Assembly (NCBI RefSeq): GCF_030848565.1
Contig: NZ_JAVDDV010000009.1
Span: forward strand, 62,001-126,000
DNA length: 64,000 nt
Direction of reading: 5' to 3'
From: Natronolimnohabitans sp. A-GB9
GTDB lineage: Archaea > Halobacteriota > Halobacteria > Halobacteriales > Natrialbaceae
Shown piece by piece: positions 18,497 to 27,071 of the stretch; position 1 is the first letter of the stretch; every line of letters starts with the position of its first letter. The translations under genes and the position numbers were made by a program. The notes beneath the pieces are model-generated. The model ran no database searches. It was given only the letters and a program-made list of their open reading frames with translations, and was not told where the DNA came from.

Positions 18497-18577
18497 GACG
18501 GACTACTGTACGTCGGTACCGGCGCAACCGAAGCCCGGGTCGCGGTTGCGCCGGGAAATCGGTACAGCAATCCGTAT
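18497..18577. repeat. Family A element, variant inner stem, at a stop codon
   Basis: Ends GACGGACTACTGTAC and TACAGCAATCCGTAT. The inner stem is ACCGGCGCAACCG / CGGTTGCGCCGG instead of the usual GCCGATCGCC type, so the stem sequence is not conserved but the pairing is. The right end continues into the stop codon of the minus-strand gene at 18577. Confidence 0.85.
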
Positions 18578-18927
18578 CAGACCACCGTCGAGATCATATA
18601 GAGGTTGATGAGGACGGCGGCGGTCCAGGGAAGCGCCAGGCCGGCAGGGACGATCGGACGGTACGCTGCGGGGAGCAACGGCCGACAGAGCAGACCGACG
18701 CCGATCGCCAGCCCCTTCAGTACGAGCATCCCGGCCAGTCCGTAGCCGTCGATCGCGCTCCGAGCGACCGGGTTCGACTCGGCAAGCCCCAGGTGGAGTC
18801 CGACGAAGGTGGTTACGACGTCACCGACCAGGGAGAGCCCGACGAGAACCCACAGCGCTCGCTCGAGGGTGGCCGGGCTGAGATCGACCGGGAGTTCGTA
18901 CTGTCGGTACGCGGCGTCGGAACTCAT
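18577..18927 (-). CDS. Small membrane protein, DUF5658-like
   Basis: 116 residues with three to four membrane helices. LSLVGDVVTTFVGLHLGLAESNPVARSAID (about 31-60) has the GDxxTTxxGLxxGxxExNP pattern of a small haloarchaeal membrane family, tentatively DUF5658. The function is unknown. The gene ends GTG GTC TGA TAC GGA TTG, so its stop codon is the first codon of a family A element. Confidence 0.65.
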   Translation of the reverse strand: MSSDAAYRQYELPVDLSPATLERALWVLVGLSLVGDVVTTFVGLHLGLAESNPVARSAIDGYGLAGMLVLKGLAIGVGLLCRPLLPAAYRPIVPAGLALPWTAAVLINLYMISTVV

Positions 18928-19222
18928 AGGCCCCCCGCCGGAGTCGAACCGGCCGTCGGCGTCGACCGTCGGGAGCGTGTCGAACGCATGAAGAGTCTAC
19001 GACCCATGACATTGTTATGGGAGGCATAGCCCGCGCTCCGACGGCGTAATCGCTCGGTAACCGGTTCCGAATCGTCCTGTGACGATCGACACCGAACGTC
19101 CGTTGTCCGCGACTCGAGGCACTGCTGTGGGTATCGAAGCCGGACTCGATCACGATAATCGTCAGGACCAGTAGTTTCAGCCGGCTGGTCCGGGCCGTAA
19201 GCCGGGCATAACGCCGTCTCTG

Positions 19223-19295
19223 ATACAGTCTCCTGTTGTCACTGCCCGCCGATCGCCGCCCCCGCCCTGGCGATCGGCGGGACAGCAGTCCGTAT
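19223..19295. repeat. Family A palindromic element, complete copy
   Basis: Ends ATACAGTCTCCTGTTGTC and GACAGCAGTCCGTAT with stem CCCGCCGATCGCC / GGCGATCGGCGGG. Oriented opposite to the copy at 5361: the TGCTG end is on the right. Confidence 0.85.
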
Positions 19296-19574
19296 GATAG
19301 CCTGCTGTCGGCTCCACTCGAGCGGATCAGAACGGTCGGTTCGAAGCGACACCGGGCACAGAGGTGAAGAGAGGAGAGCGGTTCGTTCCCACGGACTGCC
19401 ACTGATCGGTCGGAGTTCGCCACGAGGGGATGAGGAGGATCACGTGTCGTGGGGGACGAACCGATCGGGAGTGAGTCCTACTGCCTCCGTGGTCACCAGC
19501 ACGGAGACATCGAACACTGGACGGGACAGCGATACTAACGCTTGTGTTCAGTCGTACAGCTATTATATGGGGTC

Positions 19575-19655
19575 ATACGGTCTCCTGTCGTCACGTCCCG
19601 TCGGTCGCCGTCCCTGCCCTGGTGATCGGCGCGACAGCGGGACAGCAGTCCGTAT
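19575..19655. repeat. Family A palindromic element, complete copy
   Basis: Ends ATACGGTCTCCTGTC and GACAGCAGTCCGTAT. The inner stem is a degenerate GTCGGTCGCC / GGTGATCGGC. Same orientation as the copy at 19223; the two are 280 bp apart. Confidence 0.85.
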
Positions 19656-19917
19656 CGGGCTAAGCAGCTGTTTCCCCGCGTTTTCGCCCGTCTTCCGAAC
19701 GGCCTCGGCGCCGGCCGACGTGTTCGTTCCTCGTCGCTGCCGTGATCGCTCCGATCGCTTCGTATAGTGTGATTACCGTCGATTACCGGCAGCAGATGCA
19801 GGCACAACGGCTTTCGACAGTTTCGTCTTCACGTTCGATTGTCATCGACCGCCTGTGTATGTGAACATTAGCTTTGATAGCACGAGGCGAACCCCGATTC
19901 GAATCCGTTAGTGCGGT

Positions 19918-21090
19918 ATGGCAGGTACACAAACAGAGCATCTCGTTCACCGGCTCGCGACGATTCGTGACCGGCTCGAGCAAGGCATGGACCGTCGTGA
20001 GTTCCTTCGGACCCTGGTTACCGGTGGCTACGCGCTGGGCGTCGCTAGCGTCCTCGGTGTCGACGACTTTCTCGCGGCCGACGACGGCGAGGTACCGATC
20101 GTCACTGCACTTGTCAGGTCCGATCCCGACGATCCGTGGTCGATCGAGGAACGGATCCGGTACGTCCCGGCCGAGTGGTACGCCGCCGTCGAGAAGGCCC
20201 TCGAGATAAACGAGTTGCTCGCCCGCCGGGCGTTTACCGGCTACCTCGGCAGTGCGGTCGTCCCTGGGTCGTACGACAACACTACTGCGTCTGTCTCCAT
20301 CGGCATCTCGACCAACGCCGACTCGATTCGCGAGACGATCGACGATGTCTTCGAGAACGTCTCGATCGACACCGAGACGATCATCGACGTCGAAGATATC
20401 GAAGACGGTCCAGACGATATCGAGCCGCGGTTCGTCGACTCGAGTGCGACCGACGACGTTCCAAGCGGCGTCGCCTGTGAGACGCCCGGCAGCATCGCGA
20501 CGCTCGGTCCTGCAATGTACGATCCCGAGAACGGACGTGAATACTTCGTGACGGCAGAGCACGCGTTCGAAGGGGGCGCCGAGCCGTCCGTCGATCGGCT
20601 CTCGCTTCCGGTCGAGGACGACGATACCATCGAACTGGGTGTCGTCGAACGTGCACATCCCGTCGAGGACGTCGTTGCTGTCGCACCGAACGGCACTATC
20701 GAGCCGTCGAACACTATCGATACGCCCACACCGACCCGCGTTCGCGGCCAGTACACGCGTCTCGGACTCGCCGACCTCGTCGCTCGTGACGAAGAACTCG
20801 AGAAAGTCGGTGCCGTGACCGGTCACACGACCGGACAGATCCAGGGGATCGACGCCGTCACCTGTTTTACCGACGAGTTCTGTCGCTACGGTCAGATCCG
20901 CTGGGGCGGCGAGATGGACCTGACCGATGGCGACAGCGGCTCGGTGAGTTTTCATCCCGATCCCGAGGGTGCCGACGGCGACGTCCTCGTCGCCGGGTTC
21001 AACAACGCCCGGACCTGGTGGCCCGGCCAGAGCTACGTCTGGGGCGTCGGCGCCTATCGAGTAACCGAAGAGTACGGCTATCACTTCTGA
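19918..21090 (+). CDS. Tat-exported trypsin-like serine protease
   Basis: 390 residues. MDRREFLRTLVTGGYALGVA (24-43) is a Tat signal with an Arg pair. The mature part has FVTAEHAF with His215, a hydrophobic VEDVVAVAP with candidate Asp251, and DGDSGSVSF with Ser340, the order and spacing of a chymotrypsin-fold triad. VGAVTGHTTGQIQG (297-310) matches the strand before the nucleophile in alpha-lytic protease and streptogrisin. C187, C316 and C322 could form one disulfide. Residues 60-180 are probably a pro-region. Assignment to an S1-type peptidase is by motif reading and is not tested. The next gene starts 13 bp later. Confidence 0.68.
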   Translation: MAGTQTEHLVHRLATIRDRLEQGMDRREFLRTLVTGGYALGVASVLGVDDFLAADDGEVPIVTALVRSDPDDPWSIEERIRYVPAEWYAAVEKALEINELLARRAFTGYLGSAVVPGSYDNTTASVSIGISTNADSIRETIDDVFENVSIDTETIIDVEDIEDGPDDIEPRFVDSSATDDVPSGVACETPGSIATLGPAMYDPENGREYFVTAEHAFEGGAEPSVDRLSLPVEDDDTIELGVVERAHPVEDVVAVAPNGTIEPSNTIDTPTPTRVRGQYTRLGLADLVARDEELEKVGAVTGHTTGQIQGIDAVTCFTDEFCRYGQIRWGGEMDLTDGDSGSVSFHPDPEGADGDVLVAGFNNARTWWPGQSYVWGVGAYRVTEEYGYHF

Positions 21091-21103
21091 ACGACTCAAA
21101 CTC

Positions 21104-21376
21104 ATGGCTACCGACACCGCCACCGACGAGACGACCGACGACGCTTCCGACGAGACGACCGATCCTGCTCGTGGCACCTGGAGCGTTCGCAACGCGATAC
21201 GCACCGGTTTCCGACTCGCTGCCGACCTGTTCGTCGTCACGTGCTGGGTCCTGTTTCTGACGCTGGTGTTCCTCGAGATCGCCTGGCCGCGGTGGGCGTT
21301 CTACGTCCTGCTGCTCGGGGGTGTCGGCGTCTACGTTGCCGTTACGGCGACGTGGGGTGGCGGTGACTCGACGTGA
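21104..21376 (+). CDS. Small membrane protein linked to the protease gene
   Basis: 90 residues. An acidic Thr/Asp N-terminus (1-25) is followed by two helices (about 43-60 and 65-82), LFVVTCWVLFLTLVFLEIAW and FYVLLLGGVGVYVAVTATW. It is 13 bp downstream of the protease and on the same strand, so co-transcription is likely. The function is unknown. It could be a haloarchaea-specific two-helix protein. Confidence 0.65.
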   Translation: MATDTATDETTDDASDETTDPARGTWSVRNAIRTGFRLAADLFVVTCWVLFLTLVFLEIAWPRWAFYVLLLGGVGVYVAVTATWGGGDST

Positions 21377-21399
21377 CTGTGTGGCGACCTGAATCAGTG

Positions 21400-22788
21400 T
21401 CACGTCATCGGTTCGCCGCCATCGCCGGCGACGGCCAGTTCGAGGATGAAACTCGAGGACGAGACGATGTCGCCGATGCCGACCGTGCCCGCCGGTTCGT
21501 CGACGACCCGATTCGGACAGGCAACGACCGTCGGCGTAGCGAGGACGCCGTCGTCGGCCGTTTCGTCGAGGTGGTCAGCCAGCAGTTCGATCGCTTCGCG
21601 GCCCATCGCCGAGCGTTCGTATTTAAGGCCCGTCTCGAGGTCGTCGGGGGACGTAATCTCCCCACGGGCCGCCTTGGTCGCGGCGTTGACGGCTGCGAAC
21701 TCGAGTCCCCGTCGGACTGCCTCGGGCGGGAGATACGACTCCATCACCGCGAGGTGGTACTCCATCGCGTGCAACTGAATGCAGTCGACGCCGAGTTCCT
21801 CGCGTACCGCCTCGAGCATCCGGTAGTGATCGAGAATCTCGTCCGGTTCGAACGGCGTCGCCTCCGTCGGGGCCTCCGCGACGACCTCCATGCCCGCATC
21901 GTCGTGGAGCATCGTCAACTCGTGAGTGTCGGCACCTACGACGTTCGCTTCCGGCAGGATCCACTCGTACATACTCTCTCTGAGCTCGTCGTCGTGGGTG
22001 ACGGCGTACTCGATGTGGACGTCGAGATCGCCCCCCGATCTGAGTCGATTGATGACGTCGCGTGCGTGGCGGTGTGCTTCTTCGTACCCGTCCGCAACGT
22101 GGTCGGGCGTGAGATTGTGATACCCTGCGAGCAACGCGCCCTCGACTGTCTCGCCGACCTGATCGATCGACTCGTCGAGTTCGCCGGCGACGAGGTCGAA
22201 CTCCGGCGGTCTCGAGGCGGCGATGAACCGAGTGTCTTCCTTTGCGGTTGCGCCGAACAGTTCGTCGCCCTCCCTGAACTCGAACACCCAGTTGATCTTC
22301 GTCCGGTCCGTGTTGACGGCCTCGGTCAGGGGAACGTAGCTCACCTGTCCGTCCTCGACGGTCGGATACTGCACCTCGTCGGGATGTTCGAACATCGAGA
22401 GCTGTCGCTCGGAGACCATGTACGTGTACGTGATCGGCGACGTCCCCAGCGCGGTGAGCAGGTTCGTCATGATCCCCGCCTGGCCGCCCATCTGTTGGCT
22501 GTCGGGGGGTAGCTCCGACTCGAGCGTGCTCGCGAACGCGTCGGTCATCGCGATCTCGTCGCCCCGGCCGGCTGCCATCGTCTGTGTGATCGCTGCCGCG
22601 AGTTCCCGTTTCGAATCCAGCCGCCCTGTCGGTGTCTCTGCTCCGGGATCCGACGGCCGCTCGAGGAACGATTCGAGCTCCTCGTCGACTCGAACGATCG
22701 CGTCGACGTTTGCGTTGTAGGCGACGAACACCGGAAGGTCCTCGAGAGTGGCCAAATCAGCGTCCAGTTGGGCGTGGGCGTCGTTCAT
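21400..22788 (-). CDS. ADP-dependent phosphofructokinase/glucokinase family protein
   Basis: 462 residues, the normal length for the ADP-dependent sugar kinase family (PfkC-like). FVAYNANVDAIV (20-31) is the sugar-binding N-terminal segment. MGGQAGIMTNLL (99-110) and the C-terminal GIGDIVSSSSF (437-447, with Asp440 as catalytic base) are the family's key motifs. The enzyme phosphorylates fructose-6-phosphate or glucose with ADP. Which sugar it takes is unclear. The divergent neighbour is PEP synthase, followed by FBPase and aldolase, which supports a glycolysis/gluconeogenesis role. Confidence 0.8.
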   Translation of the reverse strand: MNDAHAQLDADLATLEDLPVFVAYNANVDAIVRVDEELESFLERPSDPGAETPTGRLDSKRELAAAITQTMAAGRGDEIAMTDAFASTLESELPPDSQQMGGQAGIMTNLLTALGTSPITYTYMVSERQLSMFEHPDEVQYPTVEDGQVSYVPLTEAVNTDRTKINWVFEFREGDELFGATAKEDTRFIAASRPPEFDLVAGELDESIDQVGETVEGALLAGYHNLTPDHVADGYEEAHRHARDVINRLRSGGDLDVHIEYAVTHDDELRESMYEWILPEANVVGADTHELTMLHDDAGMEVVAEAPTEATPFEPDEILDHYRMLEAVREELGVDCIQLHAMEYHLAVMESYLPPEAVRRGLEFAAVNAATKAARGEITSPDDLETGLKYERSAMGREAIELLADHLDETADDGVLATPTVVACPNRVVDEPAGTVGIGDIVSSSSFILELAVAGDGGEPMT

Positions 22789-22898
22789 GACACAGCATCC
22801 TCCCAGACCGAGTGTGTTAATGTTGTGCGTGCTCGATCATCCGCGATCCCTGCCCCCTCCGAACTTATGGCCGTGGGCGTGGTCCGAGTGACGGAGCG

Positions 22899-25172
22899 AT
22901 GTCACGAGATACGTTCGTCCGATGGTTGGAGGATCTCAGCGGCGACGACACGGACGCCGTCGGCGGAAAGAGCGCAAACCTCGGCGAACTCGCCGACCTC
23001 GACGTGCCCGTCCTGCCCGGCTTTACGACGACGGCGTCGGCGTACGACTACTACGTCGAGGCGACCGGCATACACTCGGAGATCAAGTCACAACTCGACG
23101 GCCTCGACGTCGACGACGTCAGCGACCTCCAGCGTCGCGGGGAACGGATCAGACGAACGATCTCCGAGGCGTCGATGCCGCCCGAGTTGGAATCGGCGAT
23201 TCTCGAGCGGTACGCCGAACTGGGCGACGAGATCGACATCGAGGACCCGGAGGTCGCGGTCAGAAGTTCCGCGACTGCAGAGGACCTCCCCGAAGCTTCC
23301 TTTGCCGGCCAACAGGAGACGTTCCTGAACGTCGCCGGCGAGACGGAGCTGATCGAATCGATCAAACACTGCTTTGCCTCGCTGTTTACCGACCGCGCGA
23401 TCGTCTACCGCGAGAACAACGATTTCGATCACTTCGACGTCAAACTCGCCTGTACCGTCCAGAAGATGGGACGGGCCGATCTGGCGTCCTCGGGTGTCCT
23501 CTTTACGCTCGATCCGGACACTGGCTTCGAGGACGTCGTCGTCATCGAGGCGGCCTACGGGTTTGGCGAACCGATCGTCCAGGGGGTGGTCGATCCCGAC
23601 AGGTACGTCGTCTTCAAACCGACAAACGGGATCGTCGAGAAACAACTCGGCGGCAAAACCCAGCGTATGGTCCGCCGGAACGGCGGCACCAAACTCGAGT
23701 CGGTCCCCGAAGCGGCTCGCGAGGAGTTTGCACTTTCAGACGAGCGGATCCGGGAGCTGGCGACGTACGCGACCCGAATCGAGGAGCACTTCGAGACGCC
23801 ACAGGACATCGAGTGGCTCGTCGACGGCGACCTCGAGGAGCTGTTCGTCGTCCAGGCCAGACCGGAGACGGTCCACGGAGCGGCTACGGAAAACGTCCTC
23901 CGGACGTACAGCCTCACGGAAACGGCCGAGGAACTCCTCGACGGCGTCGCGATCGGAAGCGCCATCGCGACCGGCCCCGTTCGGATCCTCGAGGACCACC
24001 GGCAGATGGATCTGGTCGAGGAGGGCGACGTTCTCGTCACCGAGATGACCGACCCCGATTGGGTCCCGGTGATGAAGAAAGCGAGCGCCATCGTCACCGA
24101 CAGGGGCGGCAAAACCTCACACGCTGCGATCGTCTCCCGTGAGCTGGGTATCCCCGCGATCGTTCGTGCCGGTGACGCGACCGACGTGTTGTCGGATGGG
24201 ACCACCGTGACCGTCGACTGCTCGACGGACACCGGACGGGTGTACGAGGGCGCCCTCGAGTACGAGGTCACCGAAGAGGAGATCGACGACCTGCCCGAGA
24301 CCGAGACCGAGGTCAAGTTAGTCCTCGGCGACCCAGACCGTGCGTTTGCCCTCGCGAACCTGCCGGTCGACGGCGTCGGCCTGGCACGCGAGGAGTTTAT
24401 CGTCACCAGTCACGTCGGCCATCACCCGTTGGCGTTGCTCTCCCGCGGCGAGGAGTCACAGTTCGTCGACGCCCTCCGGACCGGCATCGCGAAGATCGGC
24501 GCCGCGTTCTACCCCGACGAAGTCATCTTCCGGCTCAGCGATTTCAAGACCGACGAGTACCGGAACCTCACGGGTGGCCCGCCGTACGAACCCGAAGAGG
24601 ACAATCCGATGCTCGGCTGGCGCGGGGCCTCCCGGTACTACGACGAGACGTTCCGGGAGGCGTTTCGCCTCGAGTGTGAGGCGCTCCGACAGGTCCGTGA
24701 GGACGTCGGGTTAGACAACGTGATCGTGATGGTCCCGTTCTGTCGGACGCCCGAGGAAGGCCAACGCGTGCTGGACCTGCTCGCGGAGTTTGGCCTCTCA
24801 CAGGAGGAAATGGATATCTACGTGATGGCAGAACTACCCTCGAACATCGTCCTCGCGGATCGGTTCGCGGAGCTGTTCGACGGGTTCTCGATCGGCTCGA
24901 ACGATCTCACACAGCTGACACTCGGCGTCGATCGCAACTCCGAGCAACTCGCACCGCTTTTCGACGAGACCAACGATGCGGTGAAACGGTCGATCACCTC
25001 GTTGATCGAGGATGCCCATCGGCACGATCGACCGGTCGGTATCTGTGGCGACGCCCCCTCGACGATCCCGGAGTACACCGAGTTCTTGCTCGAGGCCGGT
25101 ATCGATTCGATCTCCGTGTCGCCGGACGTCGCGATCGAGACGCTCCTGACGGTGGCGGAGTTCGAATCGTAG
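22899..25172 (+). CDS. ppsA: Phosphoenolpyruvate synthase
   Basis: 757 residues, near the usual length. The N-terminal ATP-grasp domain begins VGGKSANLGEL. The swivelling phosphohistidine domain has GGKTSHAAIVSRE with His408. The C-terminal TIM barrel ends with SNDLTQLTLGVDR and GICGDAPS with the catalytic Cys716. It makes PEP from pyruvate and ATP, the entry to gluconeogenesis. AACTTATGG about 32 nt upstream can serve as TATA box. It diverges from the ADP-dependent kinase gene (110-bp gap) and converges with fbp across a family B element. Confidence 0.95.
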   Translation: MSRDTFVRWLEDLSGDDTDAVGGKSANLGELADLDVPVLPGFTTTASAYDYYVEATGIHSEIKSQLDGLDVDDVSDLQRRGERIRRTISEASMPPELESAILERYAELGDEIDIEDPEVAVRSSATAEDLPEASFAGQQETFLNVAGETELIESIKHCFASLFTDRAIVYRENNDFDHFDVKLACTVQKMGRADLASSGVLFTLDPDTGFEDVVVIEAAYGFGEPIVQGVVDPDRYVVFKPTNGIVEKQLGGKTQRMVRRNGGTKLESVPEAAREEFALSDERIRELATYATRIEEHFETPQDIEWLVDGDLEELFVVQARPETVHGAATENVLRTYSLTETAEELLDGVAIGSAIATGPVRILEDHRQMDLVEEGDVLVTEMTDPDWVPVMKKASAIVTDRGGKTSHAAIVSRELGIPAIVRAGDATDVLSDGTTVTVDCSTDTGRVYEGALEYEVTEEEIDDLPETETEVKLVLGDPDRAFALANLPVDGVGLAREEFIVTSHVGHHPLALLSRGEESQFVDALRTGIAKIGAAFYPDEVIFRLSDFKTDEYRNLTGGPPYEPEEDNPMLGWRGASRYYDETFREAFRLECEALRQVREDVGLDNVIVMVPFCRTPEEGQRVLDLLAEFGLSQEEMDIYVMAELPSNIVLADRFAELFDGFSIGSNDLTQLTLGVDRNSEQLAPLFDETNDAVKRSITSLIEDAHRHDRPVGICGDAPSTIPEYTEFLLEAGIDSISVSPDVAIETLLTVAEFES

Positions 25173-25220
25173 CGCGTCCTGTGGCGGTCGAATCGAGGGG
25201 ACCGACGGCGGCGGTCGCCT

Positions 25221-25301
25221 TATACTGGCGGACAGAAGTCAACGAACAGTATTCGCCGGACGGAAGCGGCGAATACTCACAATAGTTCCGTCCGGCAGTA
25301 T
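25221..25301. repeat. Family B element, short form, at the fbp stop codon
   Basis: Begins TATACTGGCGGACAGAAGTC and ends GTTCCGTCCGGCAGTAT. The interior is replaced by a hairpin GTATTCGCC / GGCGAATAC. On the minus strand the fbp stop TAA runs directly into TACTGCCGGACGG. It separates the convergent ppsA and fbp genes. Confidence 0.85.
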
Positions 25302-26170
25302 TACTCGAGCGTGGACTCGAGGCGATCGATCAACTCGGCGTTGCCGACGTGAAGTGGGACCCTGTCGTGGAGGTCGGTCGGTTCCACTTCGAGGATCGAC
25401 TGGCTCCCGTCAGAGGAGCGGCCGCCGGCCGATTCGACGAGGTACGCGATCGGGTTCCCCTCGAACTGCAGGCGGAGTTTCCCGCGTGGACTGTCCTCGA
25501 GGGCGGGGTAGGCGAAGATGCCGCCGTAGGTCAGCACCTGGTTGACGTCGCCGATCATCGCGCCGCCGTAGCGGAGTTTGTGATCCGGATTCGACTCGAT
25601 CTCGCGGACGAACTCGCGGAAGTCGTCGTGCCAGTGGGGGACGCGGCCGCCGAAGCCATAGACGAGCGGGTCGTCTGGCAGGGTAACGTCTTCCTCGACG
25701 ACGGTCCGTTCGCCGCCGGTGAGTTCGTACTTCGTGACCGATCCGTCGCGGGCGTATGCCATCGTCGTGATCGGTCCGTACAGGATCCAGCCGGAGGCGA
25801 CAAGCGCGGTCCCCGGTGCGGGGAGCGGCTCCTCGTAGATGCCGAACACCGTCCCCATCGTGTTGTTCGACTTCAGGTTCGACGACCCGTCGAGGGGGTC
25901 GACGGCGACGTAGACCTTTTCGTCCCCGCCGTCGATGATTTCCGAGCGCTCCTCGCTTGCGTACTGGCCGACGCCGTCGATCGACGACAGCCGGTCGGCG
26001 AGCAGTTCGTCGGCCCACACGTCCGCCTCGGCCTGGACTTCGCCGCTGGGGTTTTCCTCGTCGGCTTTCCCCCTGCGACCGACCAGTCCCTGGCGGATCT
26101 CGGCCGCCGAGCGAGCGATCGTGGCGACGACGTTCTCGACGGGATCGAGATCGGGATCGGTGGCGGACAT
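25301..26170 (-). CDS. fbp: Fructose-1,6-bisphosphatase
   Basis: 289 residues from the ATG at 26170. It has the class I FBPase metal site VAVDPLDGSSNLKSNN. It also has FGIYEE, GFGGRVPHWHDDF and the C-terminal GRSSDGSQSILEVEP block that binds the sugar phosphate. It removes the 1-phosphate from fructose-1,6-bisphosphate. The ATG is 1 bp after the aldolase stop (TAG G ATG), so fba-fbp is a tight operon that makes fructose-6-phosphate from triose phosphates. The open frame continues further upstream, but that extension overlaps fba and is not used. Stop TAA belongs to a family B element. Confidence 0.93.
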   Translation of the reverse strand: MSATDPDLDPVENVVATIARSAAEIRQGLVGRRGKADEENPSGEVQAEADVWADELLADRLSSIDGVGQYASEERSEIIDGGDEKVYVAVDPLDGSSNLKSNNTMGTVFGIYEEPLPAPGTALVASGWILYGPITTMAYARDGSVTKYELTGGERTVVEEDVTLPDDPLVYGFGGRVPHWHDDFREFVREIESNPDHKLRYGGAMIGDVNQVLTYGGIFAYPALEDSPRGKLRLQFEGNPIAYLVESAGGRSSDGSQSILEVEPTDLHDRVPLHVGNAELIDRLESTLE

Positions 26171-26171
26171 C

Positions 26172-26966
26172 CTACTCAGTGGCCTCGAGTGCGGCGTCAG
26201 CCGTCTCTTCCTCGTAGATGACTTTCTCGAGGGCGTCGAGGATTCGGGTTGGGTCCTCACGCTGCCAGACGTTGCGGCCGACGGCGAGTCCCTGTGCGCC
26301 GGCGCTGACCGCGGCTTCGACCGTCGAGAGGAACTCGTAGTCGGAGGTCTTCGAACCGCCGCTCATGACGACTTTCATGTCGCCGGCACACTTGCAGGCG
26401 TGTTCCATCGCTTCGGGGCTGCCGGGATACTTGATCTTCGCGATGTCGGCGCCCAGCTCGAGACCGAGACGGCTCGCATACGAGATGACGTCCGGCTTGG
26501 TGTCGTTTTTGAGGCCCTGGCCGCGCGGATACGACCACATGACGACCGGCAGGTCGTGTTCGCGGGCGTCTTCCTGGACGTCGCGGAACTCCTCTGCCAT
26601 TTCGACCTCGTGGTTCGAGCCTCCGTAGAGGGTAAATCCGATGGCGTCAGCGCCGATTTCGGCGGCGTAGTCGACCGAACAGTTGACCGCCGAGTCGTAC
26701 TCGCCCATCCAGAGGTTCGAGGTCCCGTTTACCTTCAACAGGAGGTTGACGTCGTCCTCGTAGCTTGGGTAGTATCCCTCCGCGATGCCTTTCTGGACGG
26801 CCATCGCGGTGACGGCGTCGTGGGTCGCCGTCTCGAAAACCGTCGAGGGATCGAGTTTCTCCGGTACCTCTTCGAAGTCGACTGGGCCGTGTTCCAGGCC
26901 GTGGTCCATCGCCAGGATCAGTGACTTTCCGTCGCGAACGATCGGGGAATCGTCGATCGGAATCAT
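26172..26966 (-). CDS. fba: Class I fructose-bisphosphate aldolase, DhnA/archaeal type
   Basis: 264 residues. LAMDHGLEHGP (18-28) and the Schiff-base region ADIAKIKYPG (173-182; Lys177 by analogy with archaeal class I aldolases) are clear, as are SGGSKTSDYEFL (202-213) and GLAVGRNVWQ (about 232-241) for phosphate binding. It condenses dihydroxyacetone phosphate and glyceraldehyde-3-phosphate, or cleaves the product. It is the first gene of the fba-fbp operon. A TATATAT box centred 28 nt upstream gives a leaderless start. Confidence 0.93.
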   Translation of the reverse strand: MIPIDDSPIVRDGKSLILAMDHGLEHGPVDFEEVPEKLDPSTVFETATHDAVTAMAVQKGIAEGYYPSYEDDVNLLLKVNGTSNLWMGEYDSAVNCSVDYAAEIGADAIGFTLYGGSNHEVEMAEEFRDVQEDAREHDLPVVMWSYPRGQGLKNDTKPDVISYASRLGLELGADIAKIKYPGSPEAMEHACKCAGDMKVVMSGGSKTSDYEFLSTVEAAVSAGAQGLAVGRNVWQREDPTRILDALEKVIYEEETADAALEATE

Positions 26967-26990
26967 CTGTTAGACGGTCCACGAGGCCGC

Positions 26991-26997
26991 TATATAT
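26991..26997 (-). promoter_or_regulatory. TATA box of the fba-fbp operon
   Basis: Minus-strand ATATATA, centred 28 nt upstream of the fba ATG. It is one of the clearest TATA boxes in the window. Confidence 0.7.
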
Positions 26998-27071
26998 CTC
27001 TGGTGGTCCAGACTGTCGAAATTACGTACAACAGTAGTTAACTAACCCATTTCACTCTCGATAGACGGAGC

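Larger units (their letters stand above)
18928..19917. other. Long intergenic region with two family A copies
   Basis: 990 bp. I find no frame with halophile-like composition and no recognisable protein. It contains two complete family A elements (19223-19295 and 19575-19655) and, next to the small membrane gene, a 17-nt T-arm-like hairpin that does not belong to a complete tRNA. It carries the upstream sequences of both flanking divergent genes. Confidence 0.6.

Noticed and set aside
18931-18953. tRNA-like T-arm (GCCGG-AGTCGAA-CCGGC on the plus strand) near the small membrane gene
   Set aside because: The stem and loop fit a T arm, but no D arm or anticodon arm of proper geometry precedes it at normal tRNA length, so it is most likely chance or at best a fragment.
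19783-21240. A 485-codon frame antisense to the protease gene
   Set aside because: It mirrors the protease reading frame. The protease has a Tat signal and active-site motifs in proper order; the antisense frame has no recognisable motif.
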